Source: a bacterium (lineage in GTDB: Bacteria; Bdellovibrionota; Bacteriovoracia; Bacteriovoracales; Bacteriovoracaceae). Taken from it: 64,000 nucleotides of DNA. Both the position numbers and the translations under genes were made by a program. The notes under the pieces were generated by a model. That model had not been told where the DNA came from. It ran no database searches and was given only the letters and a program-made list of their open reading frames with translations. Of this stretch, positions 43,773 to 50,866 are shown one piece after another (within the stretch, counting starts at the first letter, position 1; each line of letters opens with the position of its first letter). Location: assembly GCA_030425045.1 (NCBI GenBank), contig JAUHVL010000004.1:1-64000 (forward strand), read 5' to 3'.

Positions 43773-43929
43773 GGGTCTTGGATAAAGTGTTTCGCCCTAC
43801 AATCTATGTATCGGAAGCGGTCCCTGACTACGGTGAGCAAGCTCATGCTTCGGCAACTGAGAAGCCTAAAGTGGTTAATAACTGCGTCCACCTGACAAAC
43901 GTCGGGCGGAATCGATAAATCCAAGGCCC
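43773..43929 (+). ncRNA. ssrS: 6S RNA
   Basis: 6S RNA binds the housekeeping RNA polymerase holoenzyme and restrains it in stationary phase. The ends pair as GGGTCTTGGAT (43773-43783) with ATCCAAGGCCC (43919-43929), 11 bp, and TTTCGCCC (43790-43797) pairs with GGGCGGAA (43904-43911), 8 bp, to give the closing stem. Between them the segment CGGTGAGCAAGCTC ... GAGAAGCCTAAA ... ACTGCG follows the conserved 6S apical stem and central-bubble sequences. Size about 157 nt, slightly short. It stands divergent from the flp promoter and 60 nt before a gene of unknown function. Confidence 0.9.
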
Positions 43930-43991
43930 TTATCTTACTCTAAGTATTCCAAATAATTGACATCCCACCCTAAAACACTCATCATTTTTAT

Positions 43992-44528
43992 ATGGAACAA
44001 ATGAATACAACATCTGAAACAATCTCTACTACTTGGATTGAAAACCTCGCCATTGAAGAAATTAATATGGATGAAAGTGGGATTGTAAATCTAGACGACC
44101 ACCTCAATCCTATTCATCTCTTAGAAGAATCTTCTATCGAGTTTATGAATAAACTGAGAGATCGTTTTGAAATTTATGTTGATAAATTTAATGAATATAG
44201 AGGAACACCTCAAAGTGGTGCTCAAATAAAAATTTTTAAAATTTCAAATACCATTAATGACTTTATGTTGTTTAGAAATGCTTTAAGACTCATCATCGCA
44301 AGAAAAGCAAATGATCTTATTAGCATTGGTTTTATTTCAAATGGCCAAGAGGTTTTTTCAGCAAGACTTAAACCAAATGACTCCTCAGGAGAAATGGGTA
44401 CTCACAATATCAAAGCTCATATTGGTCCTTTCAATAAAATACAATGGCTTTTTGAAAATCAAGAAGTCGAAGTAGACTCTCTTGTTAGACATTATTTATC
44501 AGAGTTTATTAAGCAGTCTGCTCGTTAA
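43992..44528 (+). CDS. Conserved-looking protein of unknown function
   Basis: A 178-aa soluble protein, acidic in the first 60 residues, followed by an alpha/beta segment (RFEIYVDKFNEYRGTP, KIFKISNTINDFMLFRNALRLII) and HIGPFNKIQWLFENQEVEVDSLVRHYL near the end. I recognise no family. It lies just after 6S RNA on the same strand and its stop overlaps the end of the convergent reductase gene by 4 nt. Confidence 0.7.
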   Translation: MEQMNTTSETISTTWIENLAIEEINMDESGIVNLDDHLNPIHLLEESSIEFMNKLRDRFEIYVDKFNEYRGTPQSGAQIKIFKISNTINDFMLFRNALRLIIARKANDLISIGFISNGQEVFSARLKPNDSSGEMGTHNIKAHIGPFNKIQWLFENQEVEVDSLVRHYLSEFIKQSAR

Positions 44529-45526
44529 ATAAAAGTAACACTATCACCAGTATTAGAACCCCTGATGGCTGATCTTTGGCCGTGCAATCTTTTGAACGTA
44601 AACTCCAATGATTCCTCTACCGTTGGCATTTTAATATTTAAAAAACCACCAAGGTTTCCCACATCCATTTTAAAATAAAGATCATCACCAATCATATCTG
44701 TTGTAGAGTGAGTCATCGACTTGGGAAACTTCCACTTTGACTTACTTACCAAGTCTCCACTTTCTTGAAAGACTTGAGCGTACTTTTTTGTAAATTCATA
44801 GAGAGTGCAAGAGTCACTTGTCGATACTTGAAACAAACGATTCGTCACCTCGTTATCGATACACATCTTCATAATCAGAGCGAGATAATAGATATCAAGG
44901 AAGCCATTTCTTACATAATCATCACAATCAAAGCTTGAGTTTTTCTTAAACTTTCGTTGTAAATTATCAAACCACGATGGGTTCATAAAATTTAAACTTC
45001 TTCCATACAAGCGACAGCATCTAAAAATAGCATAATTAAGTGACGTTTTTTGAATATAGAATTCAGCTGCCGCCTGAGTTTTCCCATAAATATTAATCGA
45101 ATCGGGAATATCCATTTCAAGATAATTTTTATCTTCGCCGGCAAAGACAAAACAACTAGAGATATAAATTACTTTCGCCTTATAACGAGCACTATATTCC
45201 GTAACATTAAAAAGCCCACTTGTATTAAGAGCATCTGCTAATTCTTGATACTTGTGACAATCGTAGATCGAAGACATACCAACAGCATAGATTGTTACAT
45301 CTGGCTTAAAAGCATAAATAACAAGTTGAACTTCTTCTTTTACAAGTACATCACAAGGAACAGTCAGCACTCCAGGAATATTCACCTGACATTTATTATA
45401 AGTTCCAACAACTTTATAATGTTTTTTAAAAAACTCAGCTAGATTTGAACCGACAAATGAAGTGATCCCAAAGATTAAGATCGTCTTTCTTTTATCGCCT
45501 TCAATGTCATCATCGTACTCTTCCAT
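44525..45526 (-). CDS. NAD(P)-dependent epimerase/reductase (RmlD-like SDR)
   Basis: The 333-aa protein has an extended SDR fold: a Rossmann GITSFVGSN near residue 22, VIYISSCFVFAG (like the SS-x-VF strand of RmlD/epimerases) and the catalytic YGKTQAAAE (Tyr-x3-Lys). It is closest in pattern to dTDP-4-dehydrorhamnose reductase (RmlD), but no other rml gene is near, so a different deoxysugar or cofactor-linked substrate is possible. The N-terminal 12 residues are acidic and probably disordered. Confidence 0.85.
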   Translation of the reverse strand: MEEYDDDIEGDKRKTILIFGITSFVGSNLAEFFKKHYKVVGTYNKCQVNIPGVLTVPCDVLVKEEVQLVIYAFKPDVTIYAVGMSSIYDCHKYQELADALNTSGLFNVTEYSARYKAKVIYISSCFVFAGEDKNYLEMDIPDSINIYGKTQAAAEFYIQKTSLNYAIFRCCRLYGRSLNFMNPSWFDNLQRKFKKNSSFDCDDYVRNGFLDIYYLALIMKMCIDNEVTNRLFQVSTSDSCTLYEFTKKYAQVFQESGDLVSKSKWKFPKSMTHSTTDMIGDDLYFKMDVGNLGGFLNIKMPTVEESLEFTFKRLHGQRSAIRGSNTGDSVTFI

Positions 45527-45655
45527 AAGAACTTTTATTGTAATTCAATACTTAATTTTTGTAGAGAGACTTTAAGTTTAACCGACAATTCGACTCAAAC
45601 TCATTACTTATAATAACACTATAAGCTTTTGATTTTATTAATATCCCACTTTAAG

Positions 45656-45674
45656 TTCAGTAAAATTTACTGAA
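45656..45674. promoter_or_regulatory. Perfect 19-nt palindrome, operator-like
   Basis: TTCAGTAAA-A-TTTACTGAA has 9-bp arms around one central base and lies in the divergent gap between the RmlD-like gene and the small secreted Lys-rich gene. Its symmetry is that of a homodimeric regulator site; regulator unknown. Confidence 0.35.
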
Positions 45675-45737
45675 GAGCTACTATTTCAATCCAACCAGTT
45701 ATATGTAGGATAACAAAGCAAATTATGCGGAGAATAC

Positions 45738-46178
45738 ATGAAGACAATTTTTACTTTAATTTTATCATTATTTTTTATGAACTCGTTTGCTGCCAAAGCT
45801 CCTTCAATTGAGTCATGTCTTAAAATGCAAGACGAGCTCGACAGAGAATATTGTCAGAAAAAAAGAATGAGAACATTAAATAAAAACTTCAACAAAAAAT
45901 ATGAGACTTGGAAAAAGACTCAAATGACAAGAAACCAAAGAACAGGAATTATCAACTCACTAAAAAGTGACAAAGATATGAAGAAAAAAATGATCGAGTT
46001 ACTAAATAATGAAATTAAACTTCTCGATAATCAGGTTGATAAGGTTAGCAAGCTAAGAACAGCTGAAGACCAGCAAGATGAAGAAAAAAGAAAAAGAGAA
46101 GAAGAAGATAGAAGAAAAAGAGAAAAGAAAGACAAACAAAAAAGAAAAGTTAAAAAATTTTTAAAGAAAATATTTTAA
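45738..46178 (+). CDS. Small secreted Lys-rich protein
   Basis: A 146-aa protein with signal peptide (about 1-18, ending SFAA), then two Cys in SIESCLKMQ and REYCQKK, a central helical region and a C-terminal third of alternating Lys/Arg/Glu (about 110-140). The mature protein is strongly basic, highly charged and probably a helix or coiled coil. GCGGAGA precedes the ATG by a few bases. Ends 26 nt before a strong terminator. No family recognised. Confidence 0.7.
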   Translation: MKTIFTLILSLFFMNSFAAKAPSIESCLKMQDELDREYCQKKRMRTLNKNFNKKYETWKKTQMTRNQRTGIINSLKSDKDMKKKMIELLNNEIKLLDNQVDKVSKLRTAEDQQDEEKRKREEEDRRKREKKDKQKRKVKKFLKKIF

Positions 46179-46204
46179 TTAGTTTCTTAAAAGAGATAAA
46201 AAAG

Positions 46205-46223
46205 AAGGGCCCGAACGGCCCTT
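46205..46223. terminator. Bidirectional terminator
   Basis: AAGGGCC (46205-46211) pairs with GGCCCTT (46217-46223) around CGAAC. On the plus strand TTTTTTATTTT follows; on the minus strand TTCTTTTTTATC follows, so it can stop both the Lys-rich gene and the convergent OmpA gene. Confidence 0.9.
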
Positions 46224-46230
46224 TTTTATT

Positions 46231-46914
46231 TTATAAAATTTCTGCTTCCACTCTCCGATTTAACTTTCTTCCATTACGAGTGGTATTATCAGCAATCGGC
46301 TTTTCTTCACCAAACCCAGCAGTCTTTAATTGATCTTTTTTAATTTCAAAGTTTTCTAGCAAATATCTGGCGACGGCCTCAGAACGACTCTCTGAAAGTT
46401 TTTTATTAAATGATGCTTTTCCTGTAGTATCGGTATGCCCACCAATCATGATTCTTAATTCAGGATCTTCTGACAGTACTTTACCTATTTTATTAATATC
46501 ATCGAGATAGTTTTGTTTAAGTACGGCCCTGTTTAATTCAAACTTAACATCAATTCTCATTTTTTTCTTAACACAGCCAAAAACATTTACCTTGCTACCA
46601 GCGACTGTGTTTGGACATCTATCTTTCGAATCAATAACTCCATCTCTGTCAGAATCAAGTGGAGCAGCAACAACTTTTTCTTTCACTACTTTTTCAACGT
46701 GTACTTGCTTTTTTGCTACAGGAGTCGCTTTCCAATATGCACGACCATGTTCATGCCAAATTTTTTCTCCGGGATAAACATCGTATGAGTACTCTTTTCT
46801 TTCATTTATATTTTGAAAACCGTTGTTTTCTCTTTCAGGTATTTTAGTTTCTGCCATTAATGGCAAAGTAAATAAAATCGCTATAGGGACAATGATTCTT
46901 TTGATATTTTTCAA
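46231..46914 (-). CDS. OmpA-family outer-membrane protein with calcium-binding repeat
   Basis: The 227-aa protein has a signal peptide (about 1-21), a polar, Lys-rich segment, a thrombospondin type 3-like Asp-rich repeat (DSDRDGVIDSKDRCPNT, about 92-108, with a second Cys in VFGCV) and a C-terminal OmpA peptidoglycan-binding domain (about 118-227: IDVKFELNRAVLKQNYLDDI, IGGHTDTTGKASFN, LSESRSEAVARYLLEN, GFGEEKPIADN, NRRVEAEI). It should anchor the outer envelope to the wall. No beta-barrel domain precedes it. Confidence 0.9.
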   Translation of the reverse strand: MKNIKRIIVPIAILFTLPLMAETKIPERENNGFQNINERKEYSYDVYPGEKIWHEHGRAYWKATPVAKKQVHVEKVVKEKVVAAPLDSDRDGVIDSKDRCPNTVAGSKVNVFGCVKKKMRIDVKFELNRAVLKQNYLDDINKIGKVLSEDPELRIMIGGHTDTTGKASFNKKLSESRSEAVARYLLENFEIKKDQLKTAGFGEEKPIADNTTRNGRKLNRRVEAEIL

Positions 46915-46990
46915 GCCTATCTCCTTTTAGATGTTCAGATAAACTTTAAAATAAATTTGTGGAATTGATAAGGGAATACCATCGTTGAAA

Positions 46991-47027
46991 TAAAAAATGC
47001 CCTGGCTTTATTCAAAGCCTAGGGCAT
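46991..47027 (-). terminator. Terminator of flagellin gene 1
   Basis: TGCCCT-GGCTTT pairs with AAAGCC-T-AGGGCA (one bulge) around a 4-nt loop (46998-47026); on the minus strand TTTTTTATTTC follows. It is 22 nt after the flagellin stop codon. Confidence 0.9.
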
Positions 47028-47048
47028 CAAAAAAGAATAAGTTTAAAA

Positions 47049-47885
47049 TCATCCACCGATTAGCTTGAGGGCTATGTTCGGATACTGGTTTGCCTGCGAG
47101 AGTACCGAAGTACCTGCTTGCATAAGGATGTTGTTTTTTGCCAGATCGGCAGTCTCTTCAGCAACATCAACATCTCTAATTCGCGACTTTGCAGCACTAA
47201 GGTTTTCATCCGAGATCGACAAATTGTTAATCGTCGATGAGAGCCTATTTTGTGTTGCACCCAGTTCCGCACGGACTCCGTTGACCTGGACCAAGGCATT
47301 ATCAAGCTTTGAAAGCGTGAGTTGTGCCCCCTCTTTTGATCCCACGGATTCCCCAAGGAGTCCCAAAGCAGCCAAGGTTGTGTTGGCCTTGGTGCCGTCG
47401 TAGCGCAGACGATCGAGTACTGGATCGTTATGAACTCCAACCTGGAATTCAAGAAAACCACTGGTTCCATCGAGAATTTGGATTCCATTGAATTCAGCCG
47501 ATCTTGATATTCGATCAATCTCGTTTTTAAGTTCCTGAAATTCAATATCCGAAAATCCACGTTCCGTATCTCCAATAGTATCAGATGCAGACTGGACCGC
47601 CAGTTCTCTAAGCCTAATGATGATATTTGATATCTCATTTAATCCACCTTCTGCTGTCTGTATAAGAGAAATTGCATCATTTGCGTTTCTCTTTGCTTGC
47701 CGATTCCCTCGAATCTGCGCTTTTAAATTTTCACTAATTGCTAATCCCGCTGCATCGTCACTGGCCGTAGTGATCCGCTGTCCGGACGACAACTTTCTCA
47801 AGTTATCATTTAAGTCCCGAGTCGTTCCACCTAAAGACCTTTGCGCCGCCAATGATGACACGTTGGTGTTTATTCTTAGTCCCAT
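47049..47885 (-). CDS. fliC: Flagellin 1
   Basis: A 278-aa flagellin with conserved D0/D1 ends (MGLRINTNVSSLAAQRSLGG; C-terminal AGTSVLSQANQYPNIALKLI) and a very short variable centre, as in compact delta-type and predator flagellins. Secreted through the flagellar export channel and polymerised into the filament. GAGGAG precedes the ATG. Parts of the gene, notably about 47220-47420, are clearly richer in G and C than its neighbour flagellin and the rest of the window, with a long second open frame in the same stretch. Confidence 0.95.
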   Translation of the reverse strand: MGLRINTNVSSLAAQRSLGGTTRDLNDNLRKLSSGQRITTASDDAAGLAISENLKAQIRGNRQAKRNANDAISLIQTAEGGLNEISNIIIRLRELAVQSASDTIGDTERGFSDIEFQELKNEIDRISRSAEFNGIQILDGTSGFLEFQVGVHNDPVLDRLRYDGTKANTTLAALGLLGESVGSKEGAQLTLSKLDNALVQVNGVRAELGATQNRLSSTINNLSISDENLSAAKSRIRDVDVAEETADLAKNNILMQAGTSVLSQANQYPNIALKLIGG

Positions 47886-47942
47886 GTTTAATCTCCTCTA
47901 TGCACTTACAACCTCCCTGTTTGCATAATTAGACGTCCTGTC

Positions 47943-47959
47943 TAACAAATAATTTGTTA
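47943..47959. promoter_or_regulatory. 17-nt palindrome upstream of flagellin 1
   Basis: TAACAAAT-A-ATTTGTTA has 8-bp arms and lies 58-74 nt upstream of the flagellin 1 start. It may be a regulator site in the promoter region, or a small hairpin in the leader. No clear sigma-28 match accompanies it. Confidence 0.3.
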
Positions 47960-48139
47960 AACTCAATTTTTAATTTCGGACGAAGATAAACCCTCTTTTT
48001 TTCAAGTTATCTGTTAATGGCAATTAAGACTTGCAGGTTACTCAATTGCATTTATAACTATCCGTAAAAACCTTCTATAGTTCTCATAAGAGCCTCCGTT
48101 TTTTTAAAACTGTTTCAATTAACTTAACTAAACTTTTAA

Positions 48140-48988
48140 TTACGTTTGTGAAGCGGCATTGATCAGACTTAATGCACTCTTTGTTGAAGAGTTGGCCTGA
48201 GACAATACTGACACACCAGCATTCATTAAAATGTTTTGTCTTGTTAGTTCCGCAGTTTCGGCAGCAACGTCGGTATCTCGAACCCTAGAATTTGCAGCAG
48301 ATAAATTCTCAACACTCACGGCAATGTTATTAATCGTCGATTGTAATCGGTTCTGGAGAGCACCAAAGTCAGCTCTAATACCAGATACAGAAATAATCGC
48401 CTGATCAATAGATGATAGTGAGTTCTGAGCAGAAATCTTATCCGCAACAGAAGCAAGGTTTAGACCCAAAGCAGCCACGTTAACGTCAGCACTTGAAGCA
48501 TCAAATGTTAACCTGTCACTAATAGGATCGTTTCTTGTACCAATTTGAATATCAAATACGGCACCAGTTCCGTTCAGTAGCGGTACACGGTTAAATTCAG
48601 TTGAGTTGGCAATTCTATCCATCTCTGAAGTTAACTGCTCGAATTCCACGTTTAGGAATTTCCGCTCTGTAGCTCCGATCGTGTCTGAAGCAGCTTGTAC
48701 TGCTAGCTCACGAAGCCTAATTAAAATACTCGAAACCTCTGAAAGTGCACCTTCAGCAATTTGAACTAATGAAACCCCATCCTCGGCGTTTCGCTCAGCT
48801 TGTTTCAAACCACGAATTTGTGCTTTTAAGTTTTCAGAAATAGCGAGTCCTGCAGCGTCGTCACCAGCTCGGTTGATTCTTTGTCCTGAAGACAATTTCT
48901 CAAGCGACTTGTTCATCGACAACCGCGTCCCTCTCAAATTTCTTTGGGCATTGAGGGATGCCACGTTCGTATTAATCCGAAGTCCCAT
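48140..48988 (-). CDS. fliC: Flagellin 2
   Basis: A 282-aa flagellin closely related to flagellin 1 (same ends: MGLRINTNVASLNAQRNLRG; AGVSVLSQANSSTKSALSLI) with a slightly different short centre and tail. AAGGAGG lies 6 nt before the ATG. It has a good sigma-28 promoter and is upstream of flagellin 1; the 254-nt gap and separate terminator suggest flagellin 1 has its own start. Predatory bacteria of this group often carry several flagellin genes. Confidence 0.95.
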   Translation of the reverse strand: MGLRINTNVASLNAQRNLRGTRLSMNKSLEKLSSGQRINRAGDDAAGLAISENLKAQIRGLKQAERNAEDGVSLVQIAEGALSEVSSILIRLRELAVQAASDTIGATERKFLNVEFEQLTSEMDRIANSTEFNRVPLLNGTGAVFDIQIGTRNDPISDRLTFDASSADVNVAALGLNLASVADKISAQNSLSSIDQAIISVSGIRADFGALQNRLQSTINNIAVSVENLSAANSRVRDTDVAAETAELTRQNILMNAGVSVLSQANSSTKSALSLINAASQT

Positions 48989-49085
48989 TACATCCTCCTT
49001 GATCTGGGTTCCAGCAACATCCTTGTCACTGGTGAATCCCGACTAATCTACATTGGTACAATAGTCCAAGATTCCTTCATGTTCC

Positions 49086-49112
49086 TGATCGCCTGTGTGT
49101 AAAGAAACTTTA
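49086..49112 (-). promoter_or_regulatory. Sigma-28 (FliA) promoter of flagellin 2
   Basis: On the minus strand TAAAGTTT (49105-49112, exact match to the -35 consensus) is followed after 11 nt by GGCGATCA (49086-49093, six of eight to GCCGATAA). Spacing is the canonical 11 nt. Start of transcription is near 49080, about 90 nt before the flagellin 2 ATG. Confidence 0.8.
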
Positions 49113-49236
49113 GAAAAAAACTGCAAAAAGTTTGGACAGGACATATTTGCAAACTACTGAAATTAAAGAGATTTGTAAAAAGATTAAAAAAAAGTGCAAA
49201 TTTTTTTTTCAGTTTCTCAGTTATAATTAACTTAAG

Positions 49237-50229
49237 ATGTCTCAAAAAATGACAAATTTAGAGGAATCCCCTCACTTTCTTGGACAATCAATTGAGCTAA
49301 TTGAACGGTCTTTTGGCTACGATAAAAAATACTCATATAAAGATGACTTTTGCATCCTTTATCAAAAGGAGAATTTAAAGAATTGTTTTTTATTAGTAGA
49401 GAGCGACAAAGTACTCGCGACAGCTTGCCTTATACCAAGAAAGCTATCAGATGGTCTCTTTGAAACTCCTGTTTGTTTTATAGGTGGACTATGTTCACAT
49501 GAAGACATTCGTGGTCAGGGAGTTTTTAAAAATTTTTTCCAATCAGTATTAGATAATCACACCAAGGAGTACTCTCTGATCATGCTTTGGTCAGAGCTTA
49601 GCGACTTTTATCGTAAATTTGACTTCTTCGAAGCAGGTTCTCTTTATGAATACACTAAAGACTCAATTGATCATAAAGAGAGTGATCATTATACATTGGC
49701 CAAACACTTAACTAACCAAGATATCACTCAACTAAAAAGACTCTATAAAAAGACTTACCAAAACTGCTTTACACCATTAAGAAGTGATCACGATTGGGAT
49801 GTCTTAATACATCATCAAAGTATCGACCTTTATATCGAAAAAGATGATAGCAAAATTGTTAACTATTTTTTTGCGAACAAGGGAATGGATTTAAAAAATA
49901 TTATTCATGAGTCAACGGAGCTTGTGCTGCCAAAAAACATCGATTTTAAACTTTGGTCACCCAACCCCTCTGTTAAAGCTATCAAAAAATACTTAGCCTT
50001 TATTAAGTTAAATGATAACTCTGCTGCCAAAGATCTTATCTCTGTCTTGAGTAATAATGAGATGGAATTAATTGCTCAAAAAGATAACCACATTTCTTTT
50101 TTATTTAAAAATGAAGAATTCACTCTTTCATTATCTGAATTCATTACAGGAATTTTTGGACCGGACAATTTTAAAGAATTTAGTGATTTCAACACTAGTA
50201 TTTGGATACCGGGGTATGAAAGTGTTTAA
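49237..50229 (+). CDS. GNAT-family acetyltransferase
   Basis: The 330-aa protein begins with a GNAT domain (about 1-140): DKVLATACLIPRK, then the acetyl-CoA loop VCFIGGLCSHEDIRGQGVFKNFF (R/Q-x2-G-x-G/A in RGQGVF) and FYRKFDFFEAGSLYEY. The C-terminal half is a second domain with no clear motif, giving an Eis-like or two-domain layout. Substrate unknown. A 43-codon frame overlapping its stop follows, which I do not count as a gene. Confidence 0.85.
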   Translation: MSQKMTNLEESPHFLGQSIELIERSFGYDKKYSYKDDFCILYQKENLKNCFLLVESDKVLATACLIPRKLSDGLFETPVCFIGGLCSHEDIRGQGVFKNFFQSVLDNHTKEYSLIMLWSELSDFYRKFDFFEAGSLYEYTKDSIDHKESDHYTLAKHLTNQDITQLKRLYKKTYQNCFTPLRSDHDWDVLIHHQSIDLYIEKDDSKIVNYFFANKGMDLKNIIHESTELVLPKNIDFKLWSPNPSVKAIKKYLAFIKLNDNSAAKDLISVLSNNEMELIAQKDNHISFLFKNEEFTLSLSEFITGIFGPDNFKEFSDFNTSIWIPGYESV

Positions 50230-50392
50230 TTATGAAAATCGCCTCAAAAGTTTGGCAGGTGAAAAACCACCTACTCATTATAACTATTCAAAACTTCAAT
50301 TAAAACCAGTTTACCTTAATAAATACTCAATTAATAAACTAAAATAGACGATATACCACAGAGAAGTAGTTCTAAAAAATTAAGGATGTAAT

Positions 50393-50866
50393 TTGAAAAG
50401 AATTTTTTCAATTTTCATAATCTTTTTTTGTAGCCTTTTAGGCGCAAAAACAAATAGCTATAGCTTAAATCTCGTGCAAGTTCAAACTCCGCAATCTTGG
50501 AAAACTTCTAAGACACTTATGACTAGTTTAAATGGATATTATCTCCATTCTACTATTAACAAGAAAAAACATCGCTTTTTTATCCACTCACATAAACCAT
50601 CGGCGGCGGCAACGAAGTCTGGCAGCGAAAGATTTTTCAAAGAATATATTAAAACAAGAGATAAAAATGCAGATTATTCATGTGAAAAAAACAAGGAATA
50701 TATGAGCTATCATTGCGTTTCCATTTATAAAAAAAATAACAAATGGTCATTCGATATGATGTTCTGGTTTCAAAATAAAGAGCGATTATTCTTAAGTTTG
50801 AATAATCTCTCTTCAAAAGGGGAAGCACAAGAAATTTTTAGACAACTAAAGGTTAGTGTCCCATGA
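50393..50866 (+). CDS. Secreted protein of unknown function
   Basis: A 157-aa protein starting at TTG, with AAGGA 7 nt upstream. A signal peptide (about 1-18, ending GAKT) is followed by a soluble domain with two Cys (DYSCEKNK, SYHCVSIY) that may pair. The stop overlaps the start of the next lipoprotein gene (ATGA), so the pair is translationally coupled. Family unknown. Confidence 0.7.
   Translation: MKRIFSIFIIFFCSLLGAKTNSYSLNLVQVQTPQSWKTSKTLMTSLNGYYLHSTINKKKHRFFIHSHKPSAAATKSGSERFFKEYIKTRDKNADYSCEKNKEYMSYHCVSIYKKNNKWSFDMMFWFQNKERLFLSLNNLSSKGEAQEIFRQLKVSVP

Noticed and set aside
47072-47638. 188-codon same-strand frame inside flagellin 1
   Set aside because: It lies in another frame of a certain flagellin gene and its residues show no domain pattern; it is explained by the G/C-rich third positions there.
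47886-48050. Sigma-28 promoter for flagellin 1
   Set aside because: The best candidate with 11-nt spacing matches only about half of the -35 and -10 bases; not supported.
50216-50347. 43-codon frame overlapping the acetyltransferase stop
   Set aside because: A GGGG lies close upstream, but there is no recognisable signal, domain or membrane segment, and the frame mostly continues an alternative reading of the acetyltransferase gene.
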